Of a stretch of DNA of 64,000 nucleotides, positions 9,056 through 17,220 are shown piece by piece. Position numbers and translations under genes: made by a program. Source of the stretch: Flagellimonas meridianipacifica (lineage in GTDB: Bacteria; Bacteroidota; Bacteroidia; Flavobacteriales; Flavobacteriaceae); the NCBI RefSeq assembly GCF_003001695.1, contig NZ_PVYX01000002.1, positions 744,001-808,000 of the forward strand, read 5' to 3'. The notes beneath the pieces are model-generated. The model had not been told where the DNA came from. It worked only from the letters and a program-made list of their open reading frames with translations, and ran no database searches. The first letter of the stretch is position 1. Every line of letters starts with the position of its first letter.

Positions 9056-10306
9056 ATGAAACAGAAGGCACCGTGGTATTATCTTATTCTCTTGATACTT
9101 TCTGGTGAGGCCGTTTTTATTCTTCCCTTTGTACTTCCTAGAATTTTTAGACCTACGGTACTCGATGTTTTTGACTTGACCAACGTTGAAATTGGTCTTT
9201 GTTTTTCAGTTTATGGATTAGTAGCCATACCCTCTTATTTATTTGGAGGCCCATTGGCGGATAAATACCCTCCACGAAAGCTAATTGCCATTGCTCTTTG
9301 GATGACGGCCTTAGGAGGAATACTTTATGCGCAATATCCAAGTTTTACTACATTAAAAATCTTGTATGGGTATTGGGGCTTTACCACTATCTTTTTGTTC
9401 TGGGCCCCTATGATAAAAGCTACCCGTGTTTGGGGGGGTGACACTTCTCAGGGGAGGGCCTTTGGGTTTTTAGATGGGGGTAGAGGAATGACAGGAGCAC
9501 TGTTTGGTCTACTTGGTGTGCTTATATTTTCCTTTTTCCTGATAGATGTACCTCAAGATGCTTCCCTAAACGAAAGAAAGAACGCCTTTACCTATGTGAT
9601 TTATGTTTCTTCTTTAATTATTTCCATGATAGGCCTATTGACTTGGTTTTTTATGAGGACCGGTTCAGATGAAAGCAAATTAGTACTGAAACGAATTACC
9701 ACAAAGGAAATAAAACAGGTGCTCAAGTTACCTTCGGTTTGGCTGTTAATGGTCGTTATTCTTTGTGCTTATGTGGGGTACAAGATTACGGATATTATCT
9801 CCCAATATGCCGAAGAGGTTATGCTATATGACCAAGTGGAATCGGCTCAAGTTGGGACATTTCTTCAGTTTTTACGACCAATCACGGGAGTTCTTATTGG
9901 CTTAATTGTAGACCGATTCAAAATAACGTTATGGTTGATATTCAGTTTTGTTGCTTGTATTATTGGCGGACTCCTTTTTGCATCAGGATGGATTGAACCA
10001 ACAACCACCTTATTGTATTTTTTATCGGTCACCATAGTTGGTGTTGGTGTTTATGCCGGCAGGAGTCTGTACTTTGCTGTCATGCGTATTGGTAAAATAC
10101 CCATTGTGCTTACAGGAACAGCTGTCGGATTAGTCTCTTTGGTTGGGTATACTCCGGATATTTTTGCAGGTTTGCTTTCAGGTTATCTGTTGGATTCTTA
10201 TCCAGGAGAACTAGGGCACCAGCTTGTTTTTTTAATGCTTGCCTGTTTTTCCTTAGTTGGCGGTATAGCTGGAGTCATTTATCACAGAAAATACGGTAGA
10301 AATTAA
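9056..10306 (+). CDS. Major facilitator superfamily transporter
   Basis: The 416-residue protein has about twelve membrane segments and the MFS signature between helices 2 and 3 (GGPLADKYPPRKLI), with the related loop in the second half (GLIVDRFKITLWL). It should be an inner-membrane secondary transporter. The sequence resembles the nitrate/nucleoside or sugar-phosphate-like MFS group, but no substrate can be assigned. The ATG at 9056 is preferred over a TTG three codons upstream. It sits in a two-gene plus-strand unit with the membrane protein at 8511 and converges on the minus-strand gene at 10393, with a strong hairpin between them. Confidence 0.85.
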   Translation: MKQKAPWYYLILLILSGEAVFILPFVLPRIFRPTVLDVFDLTNVEIGLCFSVYGLVAIPSYLFGGPLADKYPPRKLIAIALWMTALGGILYAQYPSFTTLKILYGYWGFTTIFLFWAPMIKATRVWGGDTSQGRAFGFLDGGRGMTGALFGLLGVLIFSFFLIDVPQDASLNERKNAFTYVIYVSSLIISMIGLLTWFFMRTGSDESKLVLKRITTKEIKQVLKLPSVWLLMVVILCAYVGYKITDIISQYAEEVMLYDQVESAQVGTFLQFLRPITGVLIGLIVDRFKITLWLIFSFVACIIGGLLFASGWIEPTTTLLYFLSVTIVGVGVYAGRSLYFAVMRIGKIPIVLTGTAVGLVSLVGYTPDIFAGLLSGYLLDSYPGELGHQLVFLMLACFSLVGGIAGVIYHRKYGRN

Positions 10307-10342
10307 CCATACGCAGCCTCTGTTTTGGAAGGGAGATATAAT

Positions 10343-10374
10343 AGTATTCCGCAAGGAGACCCTTGCGGAATGCT
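10343..10374. terminator. Strong hairpin between convergent genes, no clear T-run
   Basis: ATTCCGCAAGG (10346-10356) pairs perfectly with CCTTGCGGAAT (10361-10371) around an AGAC loop, and three more pairs (one wobble) extend it. It lies between the ends of the MFS gene (plus) and the ABM-like gene (minus), the place of a bidirectional terminator. Neither side carries a poly-T tract, so it may act as an mRNA 3'-end stabiliser or need a factor. Confidence 0.55.
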
Positions 10375-10392
10375 AAAGGATAAAGTGTTTAT

Positions 10393-10770
10393 CTAATCCT
10401 GAACCGAGAAGACTTCATAATGTTTCATTTTGATACTGTTTGGGTCAATCAAAGCAAAGTTTTTCATGACTTCTGGTATTTTTTGGACCTTTGCTGCAGC
10501 TTCTAAAGCTTCTTCTTTGCTTTCCCAATAGACCACGTCTAAAAAACCACCGTCATCGTTGATGGATGTAGACCGATGAATAAACCCATCAAAGTTTTTG
10601 ACAATCTTATTCGTAGCCGTCATCGCCTTTAATAGTTCGTCGTTACTTACTTTTTCTTGAGGTCTGAACATGACCATCTCAACACATTTCACTTGTTTCA
10701 TTGAAATTTCTTTTTGGGCTTGGCCAAGCCCAAAAGTCAAGACCAAAATCCCGGTTAATATTATTTTCAT
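10393..10770 (-). CDS. Secreted small protein with antibiotic-biosynthesis-monooxygenase-like (dimeric alpha/beta barrel) fold
   Basis: The 125-residue product starts with a signal peptide (MKIILTGILVLTFGLGQAQ). The mature part has the beta-alpha-beta pattern of ABM-type dimeric barrels: CVEMVMFRP, a helix, DGFIHRSTSI, LDVVYWESKEEALEAAAKV and a final strand MKHYEVFSV. Such proteins are small monooxygenases or simply ligand-binding barrels; no function can be fixed. The ATG at 10770 is chosen over a TTG six codons upstream because it starts the signal peptide. It lies 62 bp after the WYL regulator and may be its target, but that is inferred from adjacency only. Confidence 0.65.
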   Translation of the reverse strand: MKIILTGILVLTFGLGQAQKEISMKQVKCVEMVMFRPQEKVSNDELLKAMTATNKIVKNFDGFIHRSTSINDDGGFLDVVYWESKEEALEAAAKVQKIPEVMKNFALIDPNSIKMKHYEVFSVQD

Positions 10771-10832
10771 TGAATATTGTTTCAACAAAGATCTATGTGA
10801 AGTATGACAGCCCTATGTCACGAAAAAAGGAT

Positions 10833-11507
10833 TTAAGAATGTTTTTTAAAATAATCTTCCAAACGAAAATGATTTGGCGGGAAAAATTCCGAGGTGGTGC
10901 TAAGATTTTTGATTCTATCCAATCGAAACTCTCTATTTTCTTCCCGTAACAAACAATAGCCTACCAAAATCCAATGATCTTGTGTAAAATATACGGCCAA
11001 GGGTCTGACTTTTCTGCTGGTCCTCACACCATTTGCCGATTCATAATCAAGATGAAGAACGTTGAACGCGGTGATACTTTTCTGAATATCTACCAAGGTA
11101 TCACTTGAAAACTGCCTTTTGCTAACGGAAGGAGCAATTCTCGATTCTATTTCAAAGGTGGATTCTTTATGAGATGCTTTTAAAACGGCTTTGACTTTTT
11201 CTACCACTGTATTGAAGTTATTGACCAAGGAAAAATCACTGTTCTGTTCCATAATAGCTTTTGCCGTTACAACCGCATGGGATTCCTCCAGAGTAAAATG
11301 AATTGGAGGCAATTGATAACCTTCCAAAAGAAAGTAGTCTTCTCCAGGTTCATACCCTATCGGCACGCCGGCTTCCTCCAATGCTTTAATATCTCTATAA
11401 ATAGTTCGGGTGCTAACATTGTATTGTTCGCTTAAATCCCGGACTTTGAGTGATTTTTTGGTTTGAAATTTTATCAAAAGGGATGTGAGTCTATGCAAAC
11501 GTTTCAT
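10833..11507 (-). CDS. YafY-type HTH and WYL-domain transcriptional regulator
   Basis: The 224-residue protein has an N-terminal winged helix (residues about 1-60, with LSEQYNVSTRTIYRDIKALEEAG, an HTH_11 pattern) and a C-terminal WYL domain (about 130-215). The WYL domain carries KVRPLAVYFTQDHWILVGYC and FRLDRIKNL, where Trp-Tyr-Leu is represented by Trp-Ile-Leu. WYL regulators bind DNA and sense a ligand, often nucleotides or single-stranded DNA. It is the last gene of the tightly packed minus-strand run starting at 24561, 11 bp after the YdeI-like gene, and is followed by the ABM-like gene. The targets are unknown. Confidence 0.85.
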   Translation of the reverse strand: MKRLHRLTSLLIKFQTKKSLKVRDLSEQYNVSTRTIYRDIKALEEAGVPIGYEPGEDYFLLEGYQLPPIHFTLEESHAVVTAKAIMEQNSDFSLVNNFNTVVEKVKAVLKASHKESTFEIESRIAPSVSKRQFSSDTLVDIQKSITAFNVLHLDYESANGVRTSRKVRPLAVYFTQDHWILVGYCLLREENREFRLDRIKNLSTTSEFFPPNHFRLEDYFKKHS

Positions 11508-11518
11508 GAAATAGACAA

Positions 11519-12091
11519 TTACCTTGTACTTCGGCTTTTAATATTTGCTCTACAAAAAGCAATGATCTCTTTAATTCTTTTTTGACGAGTCTCTGGTCTT
11601 TTTGCCTGATTTAACCAGTATAGATAGCTTTTTCTCTGACCAGGAGTGAAATTTTGGAAGTTCCCAAAAGCTTTTTTATTTCTATTGAATGCTTTTTGCA
11701 GGTCTTCAGGAACAACACCATTTTCAACATCATCCAATGCAGTCCAAGAACCATTTTCTTTTGCAATTTGAATACTTTTTAAACCGCTTTCATGCATTAA
11801 ACCGGCAGCGGACAATTCTTTAATATGGATTTTATTGACCTTGCTCCATACACTTTTTACGTTTCTTGGACAGAAGTATTGCCGTCTTTTACCGTTCCCA
11901 AGGCTTTTAACCGTACTGTCTATCCAACCATAACAAAGAGCAACCCTTACGGCCTCTTCCCAACGCATGCTTTCCATTTCATGGTCCACTTTATAGAAAA
12001 TAAGGAATATACCTGCCGAACTCCCATGATTTTCATGAAGCCATTCCCGCCATTCGGTATCATTTTTAAAATAAAAGTGTTCAATGTCCAT
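11519..12091 (-). CDS. YdeI/OmpD-associated family protein
   Basis: The 190-residue product begins MDIEHFYFKNDTEWREWL and shows the family's conserved VRVALCYGWIDSTVKSLG and RRQYFCPRNVKSVWSKVN blocks, then the C-terminal TPGQRKSYLYWLNQAKRPETRQKRI helix region. It is cytoplasmic and of unknown biochemical role. I place the start at the ATG at 12089-12091, which gives the usual family N-terminus. A longer frame from 12157 would add 22 residues overlapping the upstream gene. With the chosen start the overlap with the BtuF-like gene is 11 bp, pointing to coupling within the long run. Confidence 0.82.
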   Translation of the reverse strand: MDIEHFYFKNDTEWREWLHENHGSSAGIFLIFYKVDHEMESMRWEEAVRVALCYGWIDSTVKSLGNGKRRQYFCPRNVKSVWSKVNKIHIKELSAAGLMHESGLKSIQIAKENGSWTALDDVENGVVPEDLQKAFNRNKKAFGNFQNFTPGQRKSYLYWLNQAKRPETRQKRIKEIIAFCRANIKSRSTR

Positions 12092-12872
12092 GTAGACTTC
12101 TAAAATACTGAAAAGCCCCAAGCATTCTTGAACCATACCAAGAAAAGTATTCCCCATCTACCAGCTTTACTTCAATCCCTAACAGTTCTTGAAGCTCCTT
12201 TTGGTGAGTTTCCTTAAATGGAAAAGGTTCTGTGGAAAGTAGAATCAAGTCTAAAGATAAATCTGATAATTCTTCAAGGCTAACAGTGGGATATCTATCC
12301 TGATGGGCAAATGCATTTTCAAAGCCGTTGATTTCCAACATATGGTGAATAAAGGTGTCTTTGCCTGCAACCATATATGGATTTTGCCAAATGAAATAGG
12401 CGACCTTTTTTTTGGTTTTGGCTTTCATAAATGTGTCAAACTGCTTTTTTTCTAAAAGAATACGAACACATAACTTTTCCGCATTTTGACTGCAATTGAA
12501 AAGCAGACCATACTGATGTAACATTTCTAAGGTATCCTGAAGATTGGAAACATCAGTTACGTGAACCGGATATTCCTTTTCCAAAGTCTCTACAATCTCT
12601 TGGGTGTTCTCCTCCTTGTTGCAAAGAACAATATCAGGATTCAGCTTTTGAATCTTATCGAAATTGACCTTTTTGGTTCCACCCACTACCGTTTTGACTT
12701 TTCTTATATGAGATGGATGTACACAGAATTTGGTGACTCCCACGATATGTTCTTCCAATCCTAAATCAACTAGTGTTTCCGTTTGTGAAGGATTTAAACA
12801 AACAATTCGAGATACGGCTTTAGTTAGAACCACATCGCGACCCATTTGGTCTTTTAACTGTATCTTTTGCAT
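12081..12872 (-). CDS. BtuF/helical-backbone metal receptor-like substrate-binding protein lacking a signal peptide
   Basis: The 263-residue protein has the fold pattern of cobalamin and siderophore binding proteins: RIVCLNPSQTETLVDLGLEEHIVGVTKFC near residues 22-51, then LNPDIVLCNKEEN, and a C-terminal domain with KKVAYFIWQNPYMVAGKDTFIHHML and LILLSTEPFPFKE. These normally capture a ligand in the periplasm for an ABC importer. Here the N-terminus (MQKIQLKDQMGRDVVL) is not a signal sequence and no permease or ATPase is nearby, so it looks cytoplasmic and orphan. It starts 3 bp after the alcohol dehydrogenase stop. Ligand and role are unknown; a corrinoid or metal complex is a guess. Confidence 0.78.
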   Translation of the reverse strand: MQKIQLKDQMGRDVVLTKAVSRIVCLNPSQTETLVDLGLEEHIVGVTKFCVHPSHIRKVKTVVGGTKKVNFDKIQKLNPDIVLCNKEENTQEIVETLEKEYPVHVTDVSNLQDTLEMLHQYGLLFNCSQNAEKLCVRILLEKKQFDTFMKAKTKKKVAYFIWQNPYMVAGKDTFIHHMLEINGFENAFAHQDRYPTVSLEELSDLSLDLILLSTEPFPFKETHQKELQELLGIEVKLVDGEYFSWYGSRMLGAFQYFRSLHGH

Positions 12873-12875
12873 AGA

Positions 12876-13916
12876 TTAAAAACGGTAAACAACCATTATT
12901 CCAGAGTTTGAAAAGGAATTCATCTTGGGAAGCTCGGTAACAGTTTCGGCTAGGGTAAGGGTACGTTCTATCAATTTTTGAGGTTGAAGCAGTCCTTTTT
13001 CAATCATTTGAAGCATGTCTGGGTATTTATGTGCCTGCATCCCGTGACTCCCCAATATTTCCAGCTCATCCGCTAGAATTCTGTCCATTGGAACTTTTGG
13101 ATGTTGATGGTTTCCCGTCATCAACCCAACTTGAATGTGTTTCCCCTGCTTTCTAAGGTTGGCTATGGAATTAAAACAGGTTTCAGCACTTCCCAAAGCA
13201 TCCAATGACACATGTGCGCCACCTTTGCTCAAGGAAACGACCTCAGCCACTACGTCAGCACTTTTTGAAGCGTTAACCAAAAAAGAAGCTCCCAAGTCCT
13301 TGGCCAGTTGCAATGATGGCTCATGAATATCAATGGCAATGACTTGTGCACCCAGTGCACTGGCAATCATAATGGCCGATTGTCCAACCCCACCACATCC
13401 ATGTACAGCTACGAATTGACCTTCTTTGGTTCGACCTTGCTCAACAACGGCTCTAAAAGCAGTAATGAATCGGCATCCTAGGGCTGCAGCCGTAATATCC
13501 GCTATACTCTCCGGAAGTACTACAAGGTTGGTATCTGCGTAATCGATAGCAACATATTCTGCAAACGAACCCCAATGGGTAAAGCCAGGTTGTGATTGTC
13601 TATCGCATATGTGATGATTACCGGAAGCGCATCGCGGACAATAACCGCATCCACAAACAAAGGGTAGGGTAACTCTATCTCCGACTTTGAACTTTTTTAC
13701 GTTTTTACCTTTCGATTGTACTATTCCTGCTAACTCATGTCCTGGAACATGAGGCAGAACGATATCTGGGTCATGACCCATCCAACCGTGCCAGTCACTT
13801 CGGCAAAGCCCTGTCGCCGTTACTTGGATTACGACCCCATCATCTTTTACCATGGGGTCTGGTAATTTTTGTAGACTCAAAGGTCCTTGGAATTGTTCAA
13901 ATACTACGGCTTTCAT
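12876..13916 (-). CDS. Zinc-dependent alcohol dehydrogenase (MDR superfamily)
   Basis: The 346-residue enzyme carries the full medium-chain dehydrogenase set. Catalytic zinc ligands are in [17 protein letters not shown] and [12 protein letters not shown]. Four structural-zinc cysteines lie in [18 protein letters not shown]. The NAD(P) site is [11 protein letters not shown] followed by an acidic residue in VIAIDIHE, which favours NAD. It should interconvert an alcohol and an aldehyde or ketone, substrate unknown. Its ATG overlaps the nitrilase stop by 4 bases, so the two enzymes are translationally coupled; a pathway in which a nitrile- or amide-derived product is oxidised is only a suggestion. 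Confidence 0.92.
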   Translation of the reverse strand: MKAVVFEQFQGPLSLQKLPDPMVKDDGVVIQVTATGLCRSDWHGWMGHDPDIVLPHVPGHELAGIVQSKGKNVKKFKVGDRVTLPFVCGCGYCPRCASGNHHICDRQSQPGFTHWGSFAEYVAIDYADTNLVVLPESIADITAAALGCRFITAFRAVVEQGRTKEGQFVAVHGCGGVGQSAIMIASALGAQVIAIDIHEPSLQLAKDLGASFLVNASKSADVVAEVVSLSKGGAHVSLDALGSAETCFNSIANLRKQGKHIQVGLMTGNHQHPKVPMDRILADELEILGSHGMQAHKYPDMLQMIEKGLLQPQKLIERTLTLAETVTELPKMNSFSNSGIMVVYRF

Positions 13917-14848
13917 AAATCATCATCGGTTTCGTCAAACATTTCGGGCTGGCCATTAATCTGTAAATTGAAGATATCATCCCTAGCATAGTGTCCCACT
14001 ACATCAAAATCCAAATTACCTTGATGGATTTCATCCAAATCCAATTCGGCAACCAAGGCTCCAGCTTTTCCAAATAAAGGGCCCTCAATGATTTTTCCTG
14101 AGGGGGATACTATCAAACTACCTCCGGGACAAATTTCCTCATCTTCGTTGGCAACCAAACGTTGATAGGCTTCAGGGTACATGGATTTGGTGTAGAATTG
14201 ATTACATGCCAGTACAAAACAGCGCCCCTCTAGAGCGATGTGTTGCATGCTTGCTGTCCATTCTGGTCTAGAGTCTGCTGTTGGGGCAATATACAACTCA
14301 ACTTTCTTTTGGTACATGGCCATTCTTGCCAGCGGCATATAGTTTTCCCAGCAAATCAATCCACCTAGTTTTCCAATTGGTGTCTTAAAGGTAACTAAGG
14401 ATTCTCCTGCGGCTTCAGCCCAAACAATACGTTCGGTTCCGGTAGGTTTTATTTTACGATGAACTCCCAGCAGTCCATGGGTAGGGGAGAAGTACACCAT
14501 GGAACAGTAAAGACTACCATTTTCATTGGTCTTTTCTGTTATTCCTAACACAAGATATGCATTGCAATCTTTGGCCAGTTTTTCCAAAAACTCCAGGTCC
14601 GCTCCCTCAAGGCAAACACTATTTTGGAAATAATGATTATATAATTCTTTACCCTCTTCGGTGCGCTTACCAATCGTTGCTCCAAAAGTGAATCCTCTAG
14701 GATATCCAGGAACAAAAGACTCTGGAAAAACAATGAGCTGGCATCCTTCTTTGGTATATTTTTGGGTTAGGGAAGCTACTTTTTGCAGGGTTTTCTCCTT
14801 ATTGAAAAAAACGGGACTTTCCTGTATAAGGGCAACTTTCACTTTCAC
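13913..14848 (-). CDS. Nitrilase / carbon-nitrogen hydrolase
   Basis: The 311-residue protein has the nitrilase-superfamily catalytic residues: Glu in [13 protein letters not shown], Lys in [14 protein letters not shown] and Cys in [15 protein letters not shown]. The CWENYMPL form is that of true nitrilases (nitrile to acid plus ammonia) rather than amidases or N-carbamoylases, so an aliphatic or aromatic nitrile is the likely substrate. It is cytoplasmic. The start is a GTG at 14846-14848 overlapping the stop of the arginase-family gene by 4 bases (GTGA), and the stop overlaps the dehydrogenase start in the same way. An alternative GTG two codons later is possible. No ATG is available near the N-terminus. 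Confidence 0.9.
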   Translation of the reverse strand: MKVKVALIQESPVFFNKEKTLQKVASLTQKYTKEGCQLIVFPESFVPGYPRGFTFGATIGKRTEEGKELYNHYFQNSVCLEGADLEFLEKLAKDCNAYLVLGITEKTNENGSLYCSMVYFSPTHGLLGVHRKIKPTGTERIVWAEAAGESLVTFKTPIGKLGGLICWENYMPLARMAMYQKKVELYIAPTADSRPEWTASMQHIALEGRCFVLACNQFYTKSMYPEAYQRLVANEDEEICPGGSLIVSPSGKIIEGPLFGKAGALVAELDLDEIHQGNLDFDVVGHYARDDIFNLQINGQPEMFDETDDDL

Positions 14849-15651
14849 TTCATCAAAGTGTTTAAGATTGCGTGTATGGGAACCAAATCATCTGTTTGAG
14901 CTGTAATAGATTCTAAAACGCTGGTCCCAACCACATTAAAATTGGACTGAAGGGCTTCGATACAGGTCAGCGCTTCATTGATGGTAACTCCATTGGGAAC
15001 ATTGTAATAGGTTTTGTCGTAGTCGTTTGGTTCCAAGCAATCAAAATCAAAATGTAGATACAAATTTTGAATGCCTTTACCTTTTAGAGTTTCAATGAGT
15101 TCAATAATATTTACTTTGCTGGGGTGATAAATGTTACCTTCTTCAAGACGTATTTTCTCAGCGGCATCAATATCCCGAAGTCCTATATAATGGATTTGGG
15201 AAGATACTAAGTTACTGAACATTAAACCATCCATTTTAGATTCCCCTTCCCCTAAAAGCGTTCTGAGCGGCATACCATGAAAATTGCAGCTTGGTGAGTC
15301 GCAGGGTTTGTTGATGTCAGCATGGGCATCAAACCAAATAACACCAAAATTGGAATATTTTGCATTGAGATAGGATACAGGGACTATTTCCAGTCCACAA
15401 TCCCCTCCGATTGTTGCCAATTGTGTTGGCTGTTCTTTTTCCAAAAACTCTTTGAAACGGGATAACTGCTCGGTAATGGCATCGTAGTTATTGATGTTGA
15501 ATCTTTGCTCACCATTTTTTCCTGCTGGGATATTAGAAAGTGGAATTTTTACAAAATCTGGGTCATCTAGATATTGCAGGACTTCAAAGGCACCATCTTC
15601 AATTTTTTCTCCGGTACCAGCGCCTTGCCATTGTGGAAAATATATTTTCAA
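14845..15651 (-). CDS. Arginase/agmatinase family protein with GGDCG in place of GGDH
   Basis: The 268-residue protein shows the ureohydrolase fold motifs: ATIGGDCGLEIV near residues 79-90, WFDAHADINKP near 107-116 and LHFDFDCLEPND near 190. In known arginases the two manganese ions are held by the His of GGDH(S), the Asp-His-Asp of DAHxD and the two Asp of xDxD. Here five of these remain but the first His is Cys85. It may still be a hydrolase of a guanidino or related compound, or have changed metal or reaction. The start is a TTG at 15649-15651; no ATG is available near the N-terminus. It starts 11 bp after the M20 gene. Confidence 0.82.
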   Translation of the reverse strand: MKIYFPQWQGAGTGEKIEDGAFEVLQYLDDPDFVKIPLSNIPAGKNGEQRFNINNYDAITEQLSRFKEFLEKEQPTQLATIGGDCGLEIVPVSYLNAKYSNFGVIWFDAHADINKPCDSPSCNFHGMPLRTLLGEGESKMDGLMFSNLVSSQIHYIGLRDIDAAEKIRLEEGNIYHPSKVNIIELIETLKGKGIQNLYLHFDFDCLEPNDYDKTYYNVPNGVTINEALTCIEALQSNFNVVGTSVLESITAQTDDLVPIHAILNTLMK

Positions 15652-15662
15652 CAGATAATGGA

Positions 15663-17201
15663 TTAAAGTTTTTCTGAGAGAATCGCAATCATGGTTTTGA
15701 TACCCTCTCGATAATTACCTAATCTTAAGTTTTCGTTGGGGCTATGCTGATTGTTGTCCCGATTTACTGTTGGAACCGTAACCGCAGGAATATCCAATGT
15801 TGTTACAAAGGGTGAAATAGGAATAGAACCTCCGCTCATCCGAATCATGATAGGGTCTTTATCAAAAGCTCCTTTTAAAGCACTTCTTAACCAAAGTCCT
15901 ACTTCCGAATCAAAATCGGTTCTAAAGGATTGATAGGAGACTTCATAGGTAAAAGTGGCAATCTTTTCATGCTTCAGGCGCTCCTCTTGGGTTGGCTCTC
16001 GGTCCAAAACGATATAGCCTTCAGTTTCAATATGATTTTTAACCAGTTGAATTAATCGCTCTGGGTCGGATTCCAGCACTAATCGAATGTCAATTTCCGC
16101 TCTGGCCCAACCTGGAATGATGGTGCGAACTTTTTCATTGATCCATCCCGATTGCATACCACGTATGTTGAGTGATGGATATTGAATGGCCTCTTGATAA
16201 TACTTTCCGACCTTATCTGTTGTAGCAATTTGCAACCTGTTTTTTATTTGTTCTTCATCATCCGGAACGGCTTTCAAGATTTTTTCCGTTTCTGCTCCAA
16301 TGTTGATTCCATCATAAAACCCAGGGATGGTTACCAGACCATCCTCATCTTTCATTGAGGCTAAAAGTTTAGATAAACGCAGGGCAGGATTTGGAGCGTA
16401 ATTTCCAAAATGCCCACTATGTTGGGGTACTACAGGTCCGTAAGTGGTCAATTGAACCGTAGATATACCACGTGCTCCAAAAGTAAGTGTAGGTTTGTTG
16501 GTGATGTGTCTTGGGCCATCAAAAATGATAAGCATATCGGCTTTAAGCATTTCCTTGTTGTCCAAAACAGCCTGTGGCAGGTTGGGAGAGCCCATTTCTT
16601 CTTCAAAATCCATAATAACCTTGATATTGAAATTGGGAACAATCTTCTCTTGTTTTGCGGCGTCCAACGCTGCTAGAAACATGGCAACAGGACCCTTTGC
16701 ATCACTGGCGGCACGTGCAAAAACCCGCCAATCATCCTCATAGTTGGCAATAGATTCCCATGGAATTTCTTCCCATTTGCCGTTGACTTGTTTTTTAAGT
16801 GCCGGTTGATATGGACTTTTTTGGTCCCATCGGGTGGTATCCACGGGTTGCCCATCTATTTGAAGGTAGATAAGCACGGTTTTCTTTGCTTTCTTATGTT
16901 TTCGCTCCGCCAATAACAAGGGGGCACCTTTGGTTTTTATTCGTGTTGTAGAAAAAGCTCTTGCGGAAAACTCTGTTTCACACCATTTTACGTTTTTCTC
17001 TATATCTTCTGGATAAAAAGCATCATTGGGGATGCTTAATATATCTCTCAATATGGGGAAAGAGGATTTGGCAAAATCTGAAGCGGTTTTGTCCAATTGA
17101 GTTTTAGAAAGTTTTTGGGAAAAACCAACATGGGGAATAGTTGATATCCCTATAAAAAAGAGAATACCTGTTTTTGAAAAAATCCAATTTTTTGTTTTCA
17201 T
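15663..17201 (-). CDS. M20/M25/M40 family metallopeptidase-like protein, secreted
   Basis: The 512-residue protein has a signal peptide (cleavage near GFSQK) and the M20 layout with an inserted dimerisation domain around residues 230-370. Active-site motifs are ARAASDAKGPV (bridging Asp), DFEEEMGSP (catalytic and ligand Glu), an Asp in IIFDGPRH and a C-terminal His in NNQHSPNE. The usual first motif GHxD appears as YLQIDGQPVD, so the zinc-binding His is Gln114. It resembles carnosinase-like dipeptidases acting on peptides in the periplasm, but activity with one ligand changed needs proof. It lies 19 bp after the M1 gene, so it belongs to a block of three peptidases. Confidence 0.87.
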   Translation of the reverse strand: MKTKNWIFSKTGILFFIGISTIPHVGFSQKLSKTQLDKTASDFAKSSFPILRDILSIPNDAFYPEDIEKNVKWCETEFSARAFSTTRIKTKGAPLLLAERKHKKAKKTVLIYLQIDGQPVDTTRWDQKSPYQPALKKQVNGKWEEIPWESIANYEDDWRVFARAASDAKGPVAMFLAALDAAKQEKIVPNFNIKVIMDFEEEMGSPNLPQAVLDNKEMLKADMLIIFDGPRHITNKPTLTFGARGISTVQLTTYGPVVPQHSGHFGNYAPNPALRLSKLLASMKDEDGLVTIPGFYDGINIGAETEKILKAVPDDEEQIKNRLQIATTDKVGKYYQEAIQYPSLNIRGMQSGWINEKVRTIIPGWARAEIDIRLVLESDPERLIQLVKNHIETEGYIVLDREPTQEERLKHEKIATFTYEVSYQSFRTDFDSEVGLWLRSALKGAFDKDPIMIRMSGGSIPISPFVTTLDIPAVTVPTVNRDNNQHSPNENLRLGNYREGIKTMIAILSEKL

Positions 17202-17220
17202 GGGCTAATATTTATGAAGC

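Noticed and set aside
12081..12872. A cobalamin uptake locus
   Set aside because: Only a binding-protein-like gene is present, with no permease, ATPase or TonB receptor, and it lacks a signal peptide.
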